Shown here one piece after another: positions 7,401 to 14,821 of a stretch of 17,263 bases of DNA; the first letter of the stretch is position 1, and each line of letters starts with the position of its first letter. Below the pieces are notes generated by a model, which saw only the letters and a program-made list of their open reading frames with translations, was not told the origin of the DNA and did no database searches. The stretch covers positions 1 through 17,263 of the forward strand of contig CAYJRR010000098.1 in assembly GCA_964372275.1 (NCBI GenBank). Reading direction: 5' to 3'. Source of the DNA: CAYJRR01 sp964372275 [NCBI: uncultured bacterium] (GTDB lineage: Bacteria > CAYJRR01). The translations under genes were made by a program, and so were the position numbers.

Positions 7401-8319
7401 GCGCCTCGAGCTCCTCGCATCGCGCGAGGCGTTCGACGCCGAAACCCACGCGCTCCGCGAGAGGGAGTCCTCGGTGAAAAACCTCCGCCGCCACCTGGCG
7501 GAGCTGCGCGACGCGACCGCCGGCGCCCAGGTGAAGGAGACCGAGCTGGCGATGGGACTGAAGCACGCCGTGCAGCAGGTCGCCGAGCGCTACAACGAGG
7601 ACCTGGACAGCCGGTTCCGCGACTGGATCGATCCGGCGCTCGACCTGGAGGCGGCGTCGGCGCAGGTCGCCGAACTGAAGGAGCGGATGGCCCGTCTCGG
7701 CGAGGTGAACCTCACCGCGATCGAGGAGTACGCCGAGGTCGCGCAGCGTCACGACTTCCTCGCCGGCCAGAAGGCCGACCTGGAGCAGACGCTGGCGCAG
7801 CTCCGGGACACGATCGCCAAGATCAACCGCACGTCGAAGGAGCGCTTCCTGGAGACGTTCGAGAAGGTGAACGAGCGCTTCCAGGAGCTCTTCCCGAAAC
7901 TGTTCCGCGGAGGGAAGGCGCACCTGGTGCTCACCGACAGCGACGACCTGCTGGAGGCCGGCATCGACATCGTGGCGCAGCCGCCGGGGAAGAAGCTGCA
8001 GAACATCAACCTCCTCTCCGGCGGCGAGAAGGCGCTGACCGCCGTCAGCCTGATCATGGCGATCTTCCTCATCCGCCCGACGCCCTTCTGCCTGCTGGAC
8101 GAGGTCGACGCCCCGCTCGACGAGGCGAACGTCGGCCGCTACAACGAGATCGTCCGCGAGATGAGCGCGCGGACACAGTTCATCGTGATCACCCACAACA
8201 AGAACACGATGGCGCGGTGCGACGCCCTCTACGGGATCACGATGGAGGAGCCCGGCGTCTCCAAGATGGTGAGCGTCAAGTTCCACGGCGAGCGCATCCA
8301 GACCCCCGCCGTGGCGTAA
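4456..8319 (+). CDS. smc: Chromosome segregation ATPase SMC
   Basis: This 1287-residue SMC protein is the core of the condensin-like complex that organises and segregates the chromosome, normally with ScpA and ScpB (not in this window). The GTG at 4456 has GGAGGG just upstream and begins the conserved MRIKRLEIHGFKSF. The Walker A GPNGCGKS is at 31-38. Long Arg/Glu/Ala-rich coiled-coil arms run from about 165 to 530 and 765 to 1100. The hinge starts near LHGVFGLVAEYLEVP (616) and ends near GALTGGS (about 755-761). The signature LSGGEKAL is at about 1187-1194 and the Walker B FCLLDEVDAPLDEAN has D1215 and E1216. It is about 100 residues longer than the usual ~1190. Most of the excess is an Ala/Pro/Ser-rich insertion at about 545-614, just before the hinge, with a smaller one near 90-110. 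Confidence 0.97.
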   Translation: MRIKRLEIHGFKSFMDKTVFHFTGGMTAVVGPNGCGKSNIVDAILWCMGEQSPKQLRGKEMQDVIFAGSESRPPMGLAEVSLFFEMEEPSRVPETDSAVDAAVEPSHTLTQFTEVQVTRRLFRSGESEYWMNKTPCRLRDIQELFMDAGLGKGAYSIIEQGKVGLIVSSRPEERRILLEEAAGIAKFKSRKKAALAKMEQTEQNLLRVNDVVVELAKQMASLDRQAKKAERYRKMRDEVRAVDLKVAAAEHERRLRELEAEQAALAELREREISAAAEIANAEGEMEVVRGKLVDEERLLSGIQERLFEENNRIQLDEKNVEYSTRELERLKEAAETATAEIARLAGERTRIGEELLRGAEERERLEREIAESIDAIALKSDAVVASRAALGALNQRIDELKGRVVEAMQMVAATRNARVGLEKRDADLAMRLEREESERDEVAARVARDRRAVDEGARLLSELKQMKLGLAHRKEEHDRLRERLGADLAAAEGSLQETSARRTAKRSRLESLLELKSSYEGYHKGVREVMTRAGATGSLAVLGDEPEEATPLPAAAPPVLGPPTDGGASMVSAAWGSSAISTATSARELAAVDVQSAGELPGAKTGAGATPAAALHGVFGLVAEYLEVPPRFETALEAVLGDRLQAVIVARHDEGLDALSFLKAEAKGRGTFLPLDLDLPAPAAGRIDRGARGILGPLLEQVTVRSEFASVATYLLQDVVVAETLDAALSARAAHRGARRTWVTLEGEVIDAAGALTGGSREGLATGLLQRKREVKELYREVAELEQAHAQRALAREQAARSLSQVEEAIEALAKSEHEEEIRCLEQEKDLAAVRERLERDRQRLEVLEFEAGEIRRQRDEVAAERAEAERRIETLGCRREEDARTLDDLSGQARVVAQEIETLGNAETAARVEMAERRSRRDALAAALERLERGRLDVEGRIERLNRQMEEGAAEEVRLTGSIEALRASIADRVREAERLRLELLASREAFDAETHALRERESSVKNLRRHLAELRDATAGAQVKETELAMGLKHAVQQVAERYNEDLDSRFRDWIDPALDLEAASAQVAELKERMARLGEVNLTAIEEYAEVAQRHDFLAGQKADLEQTLAQLRDTIAKINRTSKERFLETFEKVNERFQELFPKLFRGGKAHLVLTDSDDLLEAGIDIVAQPPGKKLQNINLLSGGEKALTAVSLIMAIFLIRPTPFCLLDEVDAPLDEANVGRYNEIVREMSARTQFIVITHNKNTMARCDALYGITMEEPGVSKMVSVKFHGERIQTPAVA

Positions 8320-8322
8320 GAT
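8317..8322 (+). promoter_or_regulatory. Candidate -10 element for leaderless roadblock transcript
   Basis: TAAGAT overlaps the smc stop codon and ends 6 bases before the ATG at 8329. With the usual 6 bases between -10 and +1, transcription would start on the A of the ATG. No clear -35 is visible. The same hexamer occurs at 9878-9883 upstream of the Na/Pi gene. Confidence 0.35.
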
Positions 8323-8328
8323 CCGTCG

Positions 8329-8694
8329 ATGCCGTTCCAGCGGATCCTCGAGTCGCTCGTGCGCTCGGTCGCGGGTGCGCGCGGCGCCGTCTTCGTCGAT
8401 CGCGACGGCGATCCGGTCGCCTTCGTCGGCGCCGACCGGCCGGGGGGCGAGGACGAGATCCAGCTGGAAGGGGCGGAGCTGGGGCTGCTCCTTTCGCGCG
8501 TGGAGACGATCGGCCGGGCCGCCGGCCTGGGGGAGAGCCGGGCCATGCACGTGCGGACGGAGCACGGCCTGCTCCTTCTCCAGTCGATCGACGACGAGTA
8601 CTTCCTGCTGCTTTCGGCCGCGCCGAGCACGGCGACCGGCACGGCCCGCGCCCGCCTCGCCGCCGCCGCCGCCGAGATGCGCGCGCACCTGTAG
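8329..8694 (+). CDS. Roadblock/LC7-like domain protein
   Basis: This 121-residue protein is the size of a single roadblock/LC7 domain. Its order of elements fits: an N-terminal helix (RILESLVRSVAGA), a strand pair around the turn AVFVDRDGDPVAFVG (21-35), a central helix (EGAELGLLLSRVETIGRAAGL), two further strands (AMHVRTEHGLLLLQSID, YFLLLSAA) and a C-terminal helix. Known relatives include MglB, the GTPase-activating partner of the polarity GTPase MglA, and other regulators of small GTPases. No MglA-type GTPase is nearby, so the partner is unknown. It starts 9 bases after the smc stop and has no Shine-Dalgarno site. The assignment rests on fold pattern by eye. Confidence 0.7.
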   Translation: MPFQRILESLVRSVAGARGAVFVDRDGDPVAFVGADRPGGEDEIQLEGAELGLLLSRVETIGRAAGLGESRAMHVRTEHGLLLLQSIDDEYFLLLSAAPSTATGTARARLAAAAAEMRAHL

Positions 8695-8732
8695 GCGGCC
8701 GCGGAATCTGAGACGACCTCGGCCGGAGCCGC

Positions 8733-8762
8733 TTTACAGCGCGCGGTGACTCGGGCTACGAC
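8733..8762 (+). promoter_or_regulatory. Possible ftsY promoter
   Basis: TTTACA (8733-8738) could be a -35 box. TACGAC (8757-8762), 18 bases further on, could be a -10 box. Transcription would start within about 2 bases of the ftsY ATG at 8771, again implying a nearly leaderless message. The -10 match is weak, and ftsY may also be read through from smc. Confidence 0.28.
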
Positions 8763-8770
8763 CCCGGCCG

Positions 8771-9880
8771 ATGACGCCGGCCGTGGTGTGGATCGGAATC
8801 GTGGCGCTGCTCGCGCTCGTCGCGCTGGCGGTGGGGCGACTGCGGCGGCTCGGGGGCCGGCCGGCGCCGCCGCCCCTGCCTGCGCCGTCCCCTCCGTCGG
8901 AGGTCTCGCCTCCGCCCTCCGTCCCCCCCGCCGCCCCGCCGCCCGTTCCGGCCGCCGCGCCGCGGACGATCGCCGGGGCCCTGAGCTCGACGCGGGAGGG
9001 GTTCGTCGGGCGGCTCCGGCAGCTCGTGCGCGGCCGCGCGATCGACGTAGGCCTGCTCGACGAGATGGAGGAGGTGTTGTTCGGCGCCGACCTCGGCGTG
9101 CGCGCCACCACCGCGCTCCTCGAGACCCTGCGCGAGCGCGTCGGGCGTCGCGAGGCCTCCGATCCGGCGGCGCTGCAGCGGATCCTGCGCGAGGAGATCC
9201 GACGGATGCTCGGGGACCCGCCGCCTCCGCCCCTTTGGGCCGACGCCGCCGTCGCCGCCGCCGGCCGTCCCTACGTGGTGATGGCGGTCGGGGTGAACGG
9301 CGTCGGGAAGACGACCACCATCGGGAAGCTCGCCAAGCGCGTTTCGGATTCGGGCCGGAAGGTCCTGCTCGGCGCCGGCGACACCTTCCGCGCCGCCGCC
9401 GCCGAACAGCTGCAGATCTGGGCCGAGCGGGCCGGCGCCGACGTCGTCGCCAACAAGGAGGGGACCGATCCGTCGGCGGTCGCCTTCGACGCGGCCAAGG
9501 CGGCGGTCGCGCGCGGCGCCGACGTGATGATCCTGGACACCGCCGGGCGGCTCCACTCCAAGCAGAACCTGATGGAAGAGCTGAAGAAGGTGCGCCGCGT
9601 GGTCGGCCGCGAGATCCCGGGCAGCCCGCACGAGACGCTGCTGGTCGTCGACGCCACCACCGGCCAGAACGCGCTGGCCCAGGCGCGCGAGTTCCACGCC
9701 GCCGTCGGCGTCACCGGGGTGGCGCTGACCAAGCTCGACGGATCGGCGAAGGGCGGGATCGTGATCGCCATCCGCGACGAATTGCAGCTTCCGATCCGCT
9801 ACGTCGGCATCGGCGAAGCGGTCGAGGACTTGAAACCGTTCGACCCCGACGAGTTCGTCGACGCGCTGTTTTCCGTGTAA
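8771..9880 (+). CDS. ftsY: Signal recognition particle receptor FtsY, membrane-anchored form
   Basis: This 369-residue SRP GTPase docks ribosome-nascent chain-SRP complexes at the membrane. A hydrophobic helix at about 4-22 and a Pro-rich linker (31-64) precede the N domain (about 70-150), so this FtsY appears to be anchored directly in the membrane rather than through the acidic A domain of the E. coli protein. The G domain is complete: GVNGVGKTTTIGK (G1, 174-186), DTFRAAAAEQL (204-214), DTAGR (256-260) and TKLDGSAKGG (320-329). The C-terminal GIGEAVEDLKPFDPDEFVDALF is the usual FtsY ending. It follows smc and the roadblock gene; smc and ftsY are adjacent in other bacteria, including Bacillus. 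No clear ribosome site precedes the ATG. Confidence 0.97.
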   Translation: MTPAVVWIGIVALLALVALAVGRLRRLGGRPAPPPLPAPSPPSEVSPPPSVPPAAPPPVPAAAPRTIAGALSSTREGFVGRLRQLVRGRAIDVGLLDEMEEVLFGADLGVRATTALLETLRERVGRREASDPAALQRILREEIRRMLGDPPPPPLWADAAVAAAGRPYVVMAVGVNGVGKTTTIGKLAKRVSDSGRKVLLGAGDTFRAAAAEQLQIWAERAGADVVANKEGTDPSAVAFDAAKAAVARGADVMILDTAGRLHSKQNLMEELKKVRRVVGREIPGSPHETLLVVDATTGQNALAQAREFHAAVGVTGVALTKLDGSAKGGIVIAIRDELQLPIRYVGIGEAVEDLKPFDPDEFVDALFSV

Positions 9881-9883
9881 GAT
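9878..9883 (+). promoter_or_regulatory. Candidate -10 element for the Na/Pi-family gene
   Basis: TAAGAT overlaps the ftsY stop codon. The predicted start of transcription is near 9890, giving a leader of about 20 bases before the GTG at 9911. No good -35 hexamer is present at the usual distance. Confidence 0.25.
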
Positions 9884-9910
9884 CAAAGCATTCCCGCCTC
9901 GCTCGATCCC

Positions 9911-11581
9911 GTGCCGCACTTCAGCCTGATGACGATGCTGGGCGGGGTCTGCCTCTTCCTGTTCGGGATGGGGCTGGCGCGCGACGGACTGCAGCTGGTC
10001 GCCGGCGATCGGCTTCGAACCATCCTCCATTCGCTCACCGAACGCCGAGCGATGGCGATCGGCGTCGGCGCGCTGGTCACGGCGATCATCCAGTCGTCGA
10101 CGGCGACGACGGTGATGCTCGTCGGCTTCGCGTCGGCCGGCCTGATCTCGCTCACCCAGGCGATGGGCGTCCTCCTGGGGGCCGACATCGGGACGACCGT
10201 CACCGTCCAACTGATCTCCCTGCACGTCACCGACTACGCCCTGTGGCTGGTGATCGCCGGTTTCGGCGTCTCGCGCTGGGGATGGACCAAGCAGGCGCGA
10301 TACGTCGGACAGGCGCTGCTCGGCTTCGGATTCATCTTCTACTCGATCGCCCTGATGAAGGCGGCGACCGAGCCGCTGCAATCCAATCCGGCGACCCGGT
10401 CCGTGCTCCTGTTCTTCGCGGAGGAGCCGATCTACGCCTTCGCGGCGGCGGCGACGCTCACCGCCGCGATCCAGTCGAGCGCCGCGGTGATCGGGCTGGT
10501 TCTGTCGCTTGCGCTGTCCGGCGCCATGCGGCTCGACGCGGCGCTGCCGATGGTGCTCGGCGCGAACATCGGCACCTGCGCCACGGCGATCCTCTCCTCC
10601 TCGGGCGCCGACGCCGAAGGGAAGCGAGTCGCCTGGGCGCACCTGATGTTCAAGCTCGCGGGGGCGGCGCTGGTCTTCCCGCTGCTCGGACCCTACGAGG
10701 AGCTGGTCCGCGCCTGGACCGCCTTCCTCGCCGAGCGGATCAACGAATCGGAGTCGTCGGTCGCGCGGCAGGTGGCGTGGGCCCACACCCTGTTCAACGT
10801 GGGGGTGACGGTCCTGTTCGCCCCGCTGGTGCCGTTCGGCGCCGCCTTCCTGCGCCGGCTGATCCCCGCCCCCAAGGACGAGCGGTCGGAGTTCCGTCCC
10901 AAGTACCTCGACCCGCGCGCGCTCGACACGCCGTCGCTCGCCTTCGGGCACGCCAGCCGCGAGATGCTCCGCATGGCCGACGTCGTCCAGGAGATGCTCG
11001 ACGACGTCCTGCTCCTGTTCACCACCAACGACCCGGAGCTGCCGTCGAGGATCCTCGCCAAGGACGACCTGGTCGACCTGCTCGACCGCGAGATCAAGTT
11101 CTACCTCACCCGCCTGTCGGATCGCGGCTTCACGCCGGAGCAGAAGCGGACCGAGATGCGGGTGATCGCGCTGACCTCCGACCTGGAGCACATCGGCGAC
11201 GTCATCGACAAGCACCTGGTGGAGATCGCGGAGAAGAAGATGCGCCTCTCGCTCTCCTTCAGCGAAGAGGGCTGGAAGGAGATCTGCGATTTCCACGCGA
11301 AGGTTCGCGAGAACTTCGTGCTCGCCGTCACCGCCTACACCAACAAGGATCCCGAGCTGGCGCACAAGGTGCTGCGACACAAGAAGCGCCTCGGCGAGAT
11401 CGAACGATCGCTCAAGGAGCGGCACATCCAGCGGTTGCACCAGGGGCTGAAGGAGAGCTTCGACACCTCCTCCCTCCACCTCGACATCCTGTCCAACCTC
11501 CGACGCATCAACTCCTACGTCACCAGCTTCGCCCACGCGGTGATCGACTTCCAGCGACCGTCGGTGGAGGAGATCGCGTGA
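9911..11581 (+). CDS. Na+/phosphate cotransporter family protein with PhoU-like C-terminal domain
   Basis: This 556-residue inner-membrane transporter belongs to the bacterial NptA/Na-Pi-II related family. The two inverted transport repeats each carry the QSS motif: IIQSSTATTVM (59-69) with GADIGTTVTVQ (90-100), and AAIQSSAAVIGL (185-196) with GANIGTCATAIL (217-228). Hydrophobic segments fill residues 1-315. From about 345 to the end it is helical and charged, like a PhoU domain, which in this family is thought to regulate uptake. A gene that imports phosphate, or that limits it, is the likely role. The GTG at 9911 has no strong ribosome site; ATGs at 9929 and 9935 are alternatives. It lies 30 bases after ftsY and 31 bases before zapA. 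Confidence 0.92.
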   Translation: MPHFSLMTMLGGVCLFLFGMGLARDGLQLVAGDRLRTILHSLTERRAMAIGVGALVTAIIQSSTATTVMLVGFASAGLISLTQAMGVLLGADIGTTVTVQLISLHVTDYALWLVIAGFGVSRWGWTKQARYVGQALLGFGFIFYSIALMKAATEPLQSNPATRSVLLFFAEEPIYAFAAAATLTAAIQSSAAVIGLVLSLALSGAMRLDAALPMVLGANIGTCATAILSSSGADAEGKRVAWAHLMFKLAGAALVFPLLGPYEELVRAWTAFLAERINESESSVARQVAWAHTLFNVGVTVLFAPLVPFGAAFLRRLIPAPKDERSEFRPKYLDPRALDTPSLAFGHASREMLRMADVVQEMLDDVLLLFTTNDPELPSRILAKDDLVDLLDREIKFYLTRLSDRGFTPEQKRTEMRVIALTSDLEHIGDVIDKHLVEIAEKKMRLSLSFSEEGWKEICDFHAKVRENFVLAVTAYTNKDPELAHKVLRHKKRLGEIERSLKERHIQRLHQGLKESFDTSSLHLDILSNLRRINSYVTSFAHAVIDFQRPSVEEIA

Positions 11582-11612
11582 TCGGTGTAAGCTTCGAACG
11601 GGTGCAACGACG

Positions 11613-12005
11613 ATGAAAGAACCGGTGACCCGATCGCACGAGGTCGTCCTCCTCGGCCGGAAGTTCAAGCTTCGCACCAACCACGACGCCCGCTATCTCG
11701 CACGGCTCGCCGAGCACGTGACCGACCAGGTCAACGAGCTGCAGCGCAAAGGGGCGACCAGCACCCTCGACGCGGCGCTGCTCGCCGCGCTCAAGCTCAC
11801 CGAGGAGTCGTGGGACGTGAAGCGCGAGGCCGAGGAACGCCTCGCGGCCGTCGGCGAGAAGACGAAGACGCTGCTCGCCCTGGTCGAGGAGCAGCTCGCC
11901 GGGGCCTCCAAGACCGCTCCCGCCGACCGTCCGCCCGCAACCGGCCGCGAGACCGCGGCCGAGCCAGCCGCCGACTTGGCCGTCGCCGCCGAGCTCCGCC
12001 GGTAG
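11613..12005 (+). CDS. zapA: Cell division protein ZapA
   Basis: This 130-residue protein promotes bundling of FtsZ at the division ring. The N-terminal beta-hairpin (HEVVLLGRKFKLRTNHDARYLARLAEHV) followed by a helix containing VTDQVNEL is the ZapA signature. A long coiled-coil helix (about 50-92) and an Ala/Pro-rich tail follow. Length is within family range, slightly long because of the tail. The start is ATG at 11613. A TAAGCT sequence 20 bases upstream could be a -10 box. The 5-formyltetrahydrofolate cyclo-ligase gene follows after only 24 bases, so the 6S RNA gene found between these two genes in gammaproteobacteria is absent here. Confidence 0.9.
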   Translation: MKEPVTRSHEVVLLGRKFKLRTNHDARYLARLAEHVTDQVNELQRKGATSTLDAALLAALKLTEESWDVKREAEERLAAVGEKTKTLLALVEEQLAGASKTAPADRPPATGRETAAEPAADLAVAAELRR

Positions 12006-12029
12006 ACCCCACGGGCGTTCGAGGTAGGC

Positions 12030-12614
12030 GTGGGTTCCGACGAAAAGCCGACGCTCCGTCGTGAGCTCCTCGCCGCCCGCGACGCGCTACCGGCGGATCT
12101 CCGTCGCCGCCACTCCGCCGCGATCGCCGCGCAGGTCGCGGCGTTGCCCGCCTTCCGGGGTGCGCGGAGGATCGCGCTCTACGCCGAGATCGGCAGCGAG
12201 GTCGAGACCGGCCCCCTCGACCGCGCGGCGCGGGAAGGCGGCGCGGAGGTCCTCTATCCGCGGATCCTCGCCGGCGGCGAGCTCGGTTTTTTCCGGGCCC
12301 GCCGCGAGGAGCTCGTCCCCGCCGTCTGGGGGATCCCGACGCCGCCGCTCGAGGAGGACCGCCGCGTCGAGGCCGCCGCGGTCGACCTCTTCGTCGTTCC
12401 GGCGCTCGCCTTCGACCTCCGCGGCCACCGCCTCGGCTACGGCCGCGGCTATTACGACCGGACGCTCTCCTCCGCGCCGGCGGCGGCGACGATCGGCATC
12501 GCGTTCGACGTGCAGATCGTGCCGGACCTCCCGGCGGAATCGCGCGACGTCCCGGTCGGCCGGGTGGTGACCGAGCTCCGCTCACTCCCCGGCGGGCCTC
12601 CCTCATCCCGTTAG
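12030..12614 (+). CDS. 5-formyltetrahydrofolate cyclo-ligase
   Basis: This 194-residue cytosolic enzyme (MTHFS, YgfA/FAU1 family) converts 5-formyltetrahydrofolate to 5,10-methenyltetrahydrofolate with ATP, returning it to the one-carbon pool. Family features are the N-terminal basic start [15 protein letters not shown] (6-20), [10 protein letters not shown] (51-60), [25 protein letters not shown] (120-144, nucleotide/phosphate-binding loop) and the closing [16 protein letters not shown] with VVTE. The usual His in the P-x-E-x-H-D segment is Arg172. The GTG at 12030 is supported by GAGGT a few bases upstream. It is paired with zapA, as in many proteobacteria. Confidence 0.94.
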   Translation: MGSDEKPTLRRELLAARDALPADLRRRHSAAIAAQVAALPAFRGARRIALYAEIGSEVETGPLDRAAREGGAEVLYPRILAGGELGFFRARREELVPAVWGIPTPPLEEDRRVEAAAVDLFVVPALAFDLRGHRLGYGRGYYDRTLSSAPAAATIGIAFDVQIVPDLPAESRDVPVGRVVTELRSLPGGPPSSR

Positions 12615-12646
12615 CACGCCCTTCGGGCCCCCGGGGAGTTTCCCCG
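12601..12646. repeat. Possible short intergenic repeat, copy B, with two tandem hairpins
   Basis: Across and after the cyclo-ligase stop codon, CGCCCTTCGGGC (12617-12628) and CCCCGGGG repeat the word order of 2111-2148. A second hairpin follows directly: CGGGGA (12632-12637), loop GTT, TCCCCG (12641-12646). The pair could act as a transcription terminator or RNA 3'-end stabiliser, but there is no T-run after the stem. The rest of the gap before the ymdB-like gene shows nothing else definite. Confidence 0.38.
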
Positions 12647-12691
12647 AACCCCCTGGCGATGCCGTCGGTAGATGTGCTCTAACCGGCGCCG

Positions 12692-13480
12692 ATGCGGGTT
12701 CTCGCCATCGGCGACATCTTCGGCAACGCCGGGCGTCGCGCCGTCCGCGAATCGCTCGACCGCGCCGTCGACCAGCACCGGATCGACCTGGTGATCGCCA
12801 ACGCCGAGAACATCGCCGGCGGCTTCGGGATGACCGTCGAGCTGGTGCAGGAGCTGTTCGACCTCGGCGTCCACGTGATCACCGGGGGAAACCACACCTG
12901 GGACAAGACCGAGATCTTCCCCCTCCTCGATCGCGAGCCGCGCCTGTTGCGGCCGGCGAACTACCCGGAGGGGAACCCCGGGCACGGCATCGCGGTGGTG
13001 GAGACGGCGGGAGGGATCCCGGTCGCGGTCGTCAACCTCGAGGGGCGAGTCTTCATGCCGACCGCCTGCGGCGATCCGTTCCGCGCCTTCGATTCCGCCT
13101 ATGCCGAGGCCGCGAAACGCGCCAAGGTGGTGATCGTCGACTTCCACGCGGAGGCCAGCTCCGAGAAGCGTGCCTTCGGCTTCTACGCCGACGGGCGCGC
13201 CTCCTTCGTCTTCGGCACCCACACCCACATCCCGACCGCCGATCCGGGGATCCTCCCGCAGGGGACCGGCTACGTCTCCGACGTGGGGATGACCGGTCCC
13301 GACGACTCGGTGATCGGGATGCGCGTCGAAGATGCGCTCAAGCGATTCCTCACCGGGCACCACCAGCGGATGGAGCCGGCGAAACGCGCGCCCGTCTTCC
13401 GCGCGGTCGTCTGCGAGATCGACGAGTCGACGGGCCGCGCTCGTTCCGTCGAGCGGGTCGACCGGCGGCTGCCGGACTGA
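12692..13480 (+). CDS. YmdB-type metallophosphoesterase (2',3'-cyclic-nucleotide phosphodiesterase)
   Basis: This 262-residue protein belongs to the TIGR00282/YmdB family of di-metal phosphoesterases. Bacillus YmdB hydrolyses cyclic nucleotide phosphodiesters and affects biofilm and nanotube formation. The metal ligands are all visible: D8 (GDIFG), E39 and N40 (NAEN), N67 and H68 (GGNHTWD), H152 (FHAEASSEK), and H177 and H179 ([10 protein letters not shown]). The hallmark VSDVGMTGP is at 195-203. Length is normal. The role in this organism is unknown; the homologue is often beside rny (RNase Y), which is not in this window. The ATG at 12692 is preceded by TCTAACC, a weak -10-like sequence. 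tyrS begins 23 bases after the stop. Confidence 0.95.
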   Translation: MRVLAIGDIFGNAGRRAVRESLDRAVDQHRIDLVIANAENIAGGFGMTVELVQELFDLGVHVITGGNHTWDKTEIFPLLDREPRLLRPANYPEGNPGHGIAVVETAGGIPVAVVNLEGRVFMPTACGDPFRAFDSAYAEAAKRAKVVIVDFHAEASSEKRAFGFYADGRASFVFGTHTHIPTADPGILPQGTGYVSDVGMTGPDDSVIGMRVEDALKRFLTGHHQRMEPAKRAPVFRAVVCEIDESTGRARSVERVDRRLPD

Positions 13481-13486
13481 CGGTGG

Positions 13487-13492
13487 TAGAGT
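13487..13492 (+). promoter_or_regulatory. Candidate -10 element for tyrS
   Basis: TAGAGT, identical to the -10 boxes of both rRNA promoters, ends 11 bases before the ATG at 13504. Predicted transcription would start near 13499, leaving about 5 leader bases. No convincing -35 is present. This placement supports ATG 13504 over the in-frame GTG at 13483, which lies upstream of the element. Confidence 0.38.
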
Positions 13493-13503
13493 GGGCCCGA
13501 CCG

Positions 13504-14736
13504 ATGAATGAACGCAGCTCTCCTGCCGTGCCGGCCGCGCCCGCCGAACAGGTGGCGGCGTTTCGCCGCGGGACGGTCGACTTCGTCACGCCGGAGGAGC
13601 TGCAGCGGAAGATCGCCCGGGGCCGACCGCTCCTCGTGAAGGCCGGTTTCGACCCGACCGCCCCCGACCTTCACCTCGGACACACCGTCGTGCTGCAGGT
13701 GATGCGTCGCTTCCAGCGCTTCGGCCACCGCGCCCAGTTCCTGATCGGCGATTTCACCGGCCGGATCGGGGACCCCACTGGCAAGAACGAGATGCGCAAG
13801 CCCCTCTCGGAGGAGGAGGTCCGCGCGAACGCGGAGACCTACAAGGCGCAGGTGTTCAAGATCCTCGATCCGGATCGCACCGACGTCCTGTTCAACTCGG
13901 CCTGGTTCTCCCGGATGTCGGTCGCGGAGTTCGTCGTGCTGGCGTCGAAATACACCGTGGCCCGGATGCTCGAACGCAACGACTTCGAGAAACGATTCGA
14001 GTCGCAGGTGCCGATCGCGATCCACGAGTTCCTCTACCCGCTGGCGCAGGGGTACGACTCGGTGGCGATGAAGAGCGACGTCGAGCTGGGCGGATCCGAC
14101 CAGAAGTTCAACCTCCTCGTCGGCCGCGAACTGCAGCGCGAGTACGGCCAGGACCCGCAGGTGATCCTCACGATGCCGCTCCTGGTCGGGCTCGACGGCG
14201 TGGAGAAGATGTCGAAGTCGCTCGGCAACTACGTCGGGGTGGCGGAGCCGCCGCGCAGCCAGTTCGGCAAGACGATGTCGATTTCGGACGCCACGATGTG
14301 GACCTGGTACGAGCTCCTGTCCGACCTCGACGACGCGGCGCTCGCGCGGCGGAAGGGCGACGTGGAGGCCGGGCGCATGCACCCGCGCGACGCCAAGGTG
14401 CTGCTCGCCACCGAGATCGTCGCCCGTTTCCACGGGGCAGACGGCGCGCGCGCGGCGGCGGAGGAGTTCGAGCAGATCGTCCGTGGCGGCCGCCCGGAGG
14501 AGATGCCGGAGATCCGGGTCGAGGCGTCCGGCCGGGAGGTGCCGCTCCTCGACGCATTGGTGAAGTCGGGGCTGGTGCCGAGCAAGGGGGAGGCGCGCCG
14601 ATTGATCCAGCAGGGGGGCGTCGCCGTCGACGACGAGAAGGTCGGGAACATCGCCGCGACGCTCGCGGCCGGGAGCCACGTCGTCCGGTTGGGGAAGCAT
14701 CGATTTGCGCGCCTACGCATCGACGCCCCGGCCTAA
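13504..14736 (+). CDS. tyrS: Tyrosyl-tRNA synthetase
   Basis: This 410-residue class I aminoacyl-tRNA synthetase charges tRNA-Tyr. [12 protein letters not shown] carries the HIGH motif (HLGH, 57-60), and [10 protein letters not shown] carries KMSKS (235-239). The specificity region has [18 protein letters not shown]. The C-terminal 65 residues form an S4 RNA-binding domain ([34 protein letters not shown]). The sequence fits the TyrZ-like bacterial subgroup, whose KMSKS and HLGH spacing it follows. ATG 13504 is chosen; an in-frame GTG at 13483, directly after the preceding stop, would add seven residues. There is no visible T-box leader, since only 23 bases separate it from the ymdB-like gene. 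Confidence 0.95.
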   Translation: MNERSSPAVPAAPAEQVAAFRRGTVDFVTPEELQRKIARGRPLLVKAGFDPTAPDLHLGHTVVLQVMRRFQRFGHRAQFLIGDFTGRIGDPTGKNEMRKPLSEEEVRANAETYKAQVFKILDPDRTDVLFNSAWFSRMSVAEFVVLASKYTVARMLERNDFEKRFESQVPIAIHEFLYPLAQGYDSVAMKSDVELGGSDQKFNLLVGRELQREYGQDPQVILTMPLLVGLDGVEKMSKSLGNYVGVAEPPRSQFGKTMSISDATMWTWYELLSDLDDAALARRKGDVEAGRMHPRDAKVLLATEIVARFHGADGARAAAEEFEQIVRGGRPEEMPEIRVEASGREVPLLDALVKSGLVPSKGEARRLIQQGGVAVDDEKVGNIAATLAAGSHVVRLGKHRFARLRIDAPA

Positions 14737-14821
14737 CCGATCTCTAAGGCTTCGTCAAAGAAGGGAAATTCCGCTCCGCCTCGCTTGCCTGCCGCGGTTC
14801 GGAGATCCAACGTCGACGTTC

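Noticed and set aside
5626-8688. Very long open frame (about 1020 codons) on the minus strand opposite smc
   Set aside because: It mirrors the smc and roadblock coding frames. Lack of stops is expected from GC-rich third positions, and the translation is Arg/His/Leu-rich with no recognisable domain.
8756-11680. Long open frames on both strands across ftsY and the Na/Pi gene
   Set aside because: These are alternative frames of two clearly identified genes; translations are Arg/Gly/Asp-rich low-complexity sequence.
13483-13503. In-frame GTG start adding seven residues to tyrS
   Set aside because: It lies upstream of the candidate TAGAGT -10 element and has no ribosome site; ATG 13504 is the simpler start. 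It cannot be fully excluded if tyrS is read through from upstream.
14705-14821. TTG start for the glycosyltransferase overlapping the end of tyrS
   Set aside because: The extra 39 residues are Arg-rich and precede the conserved Rossmann start. GTG 14822 gives the expected N-terminus.
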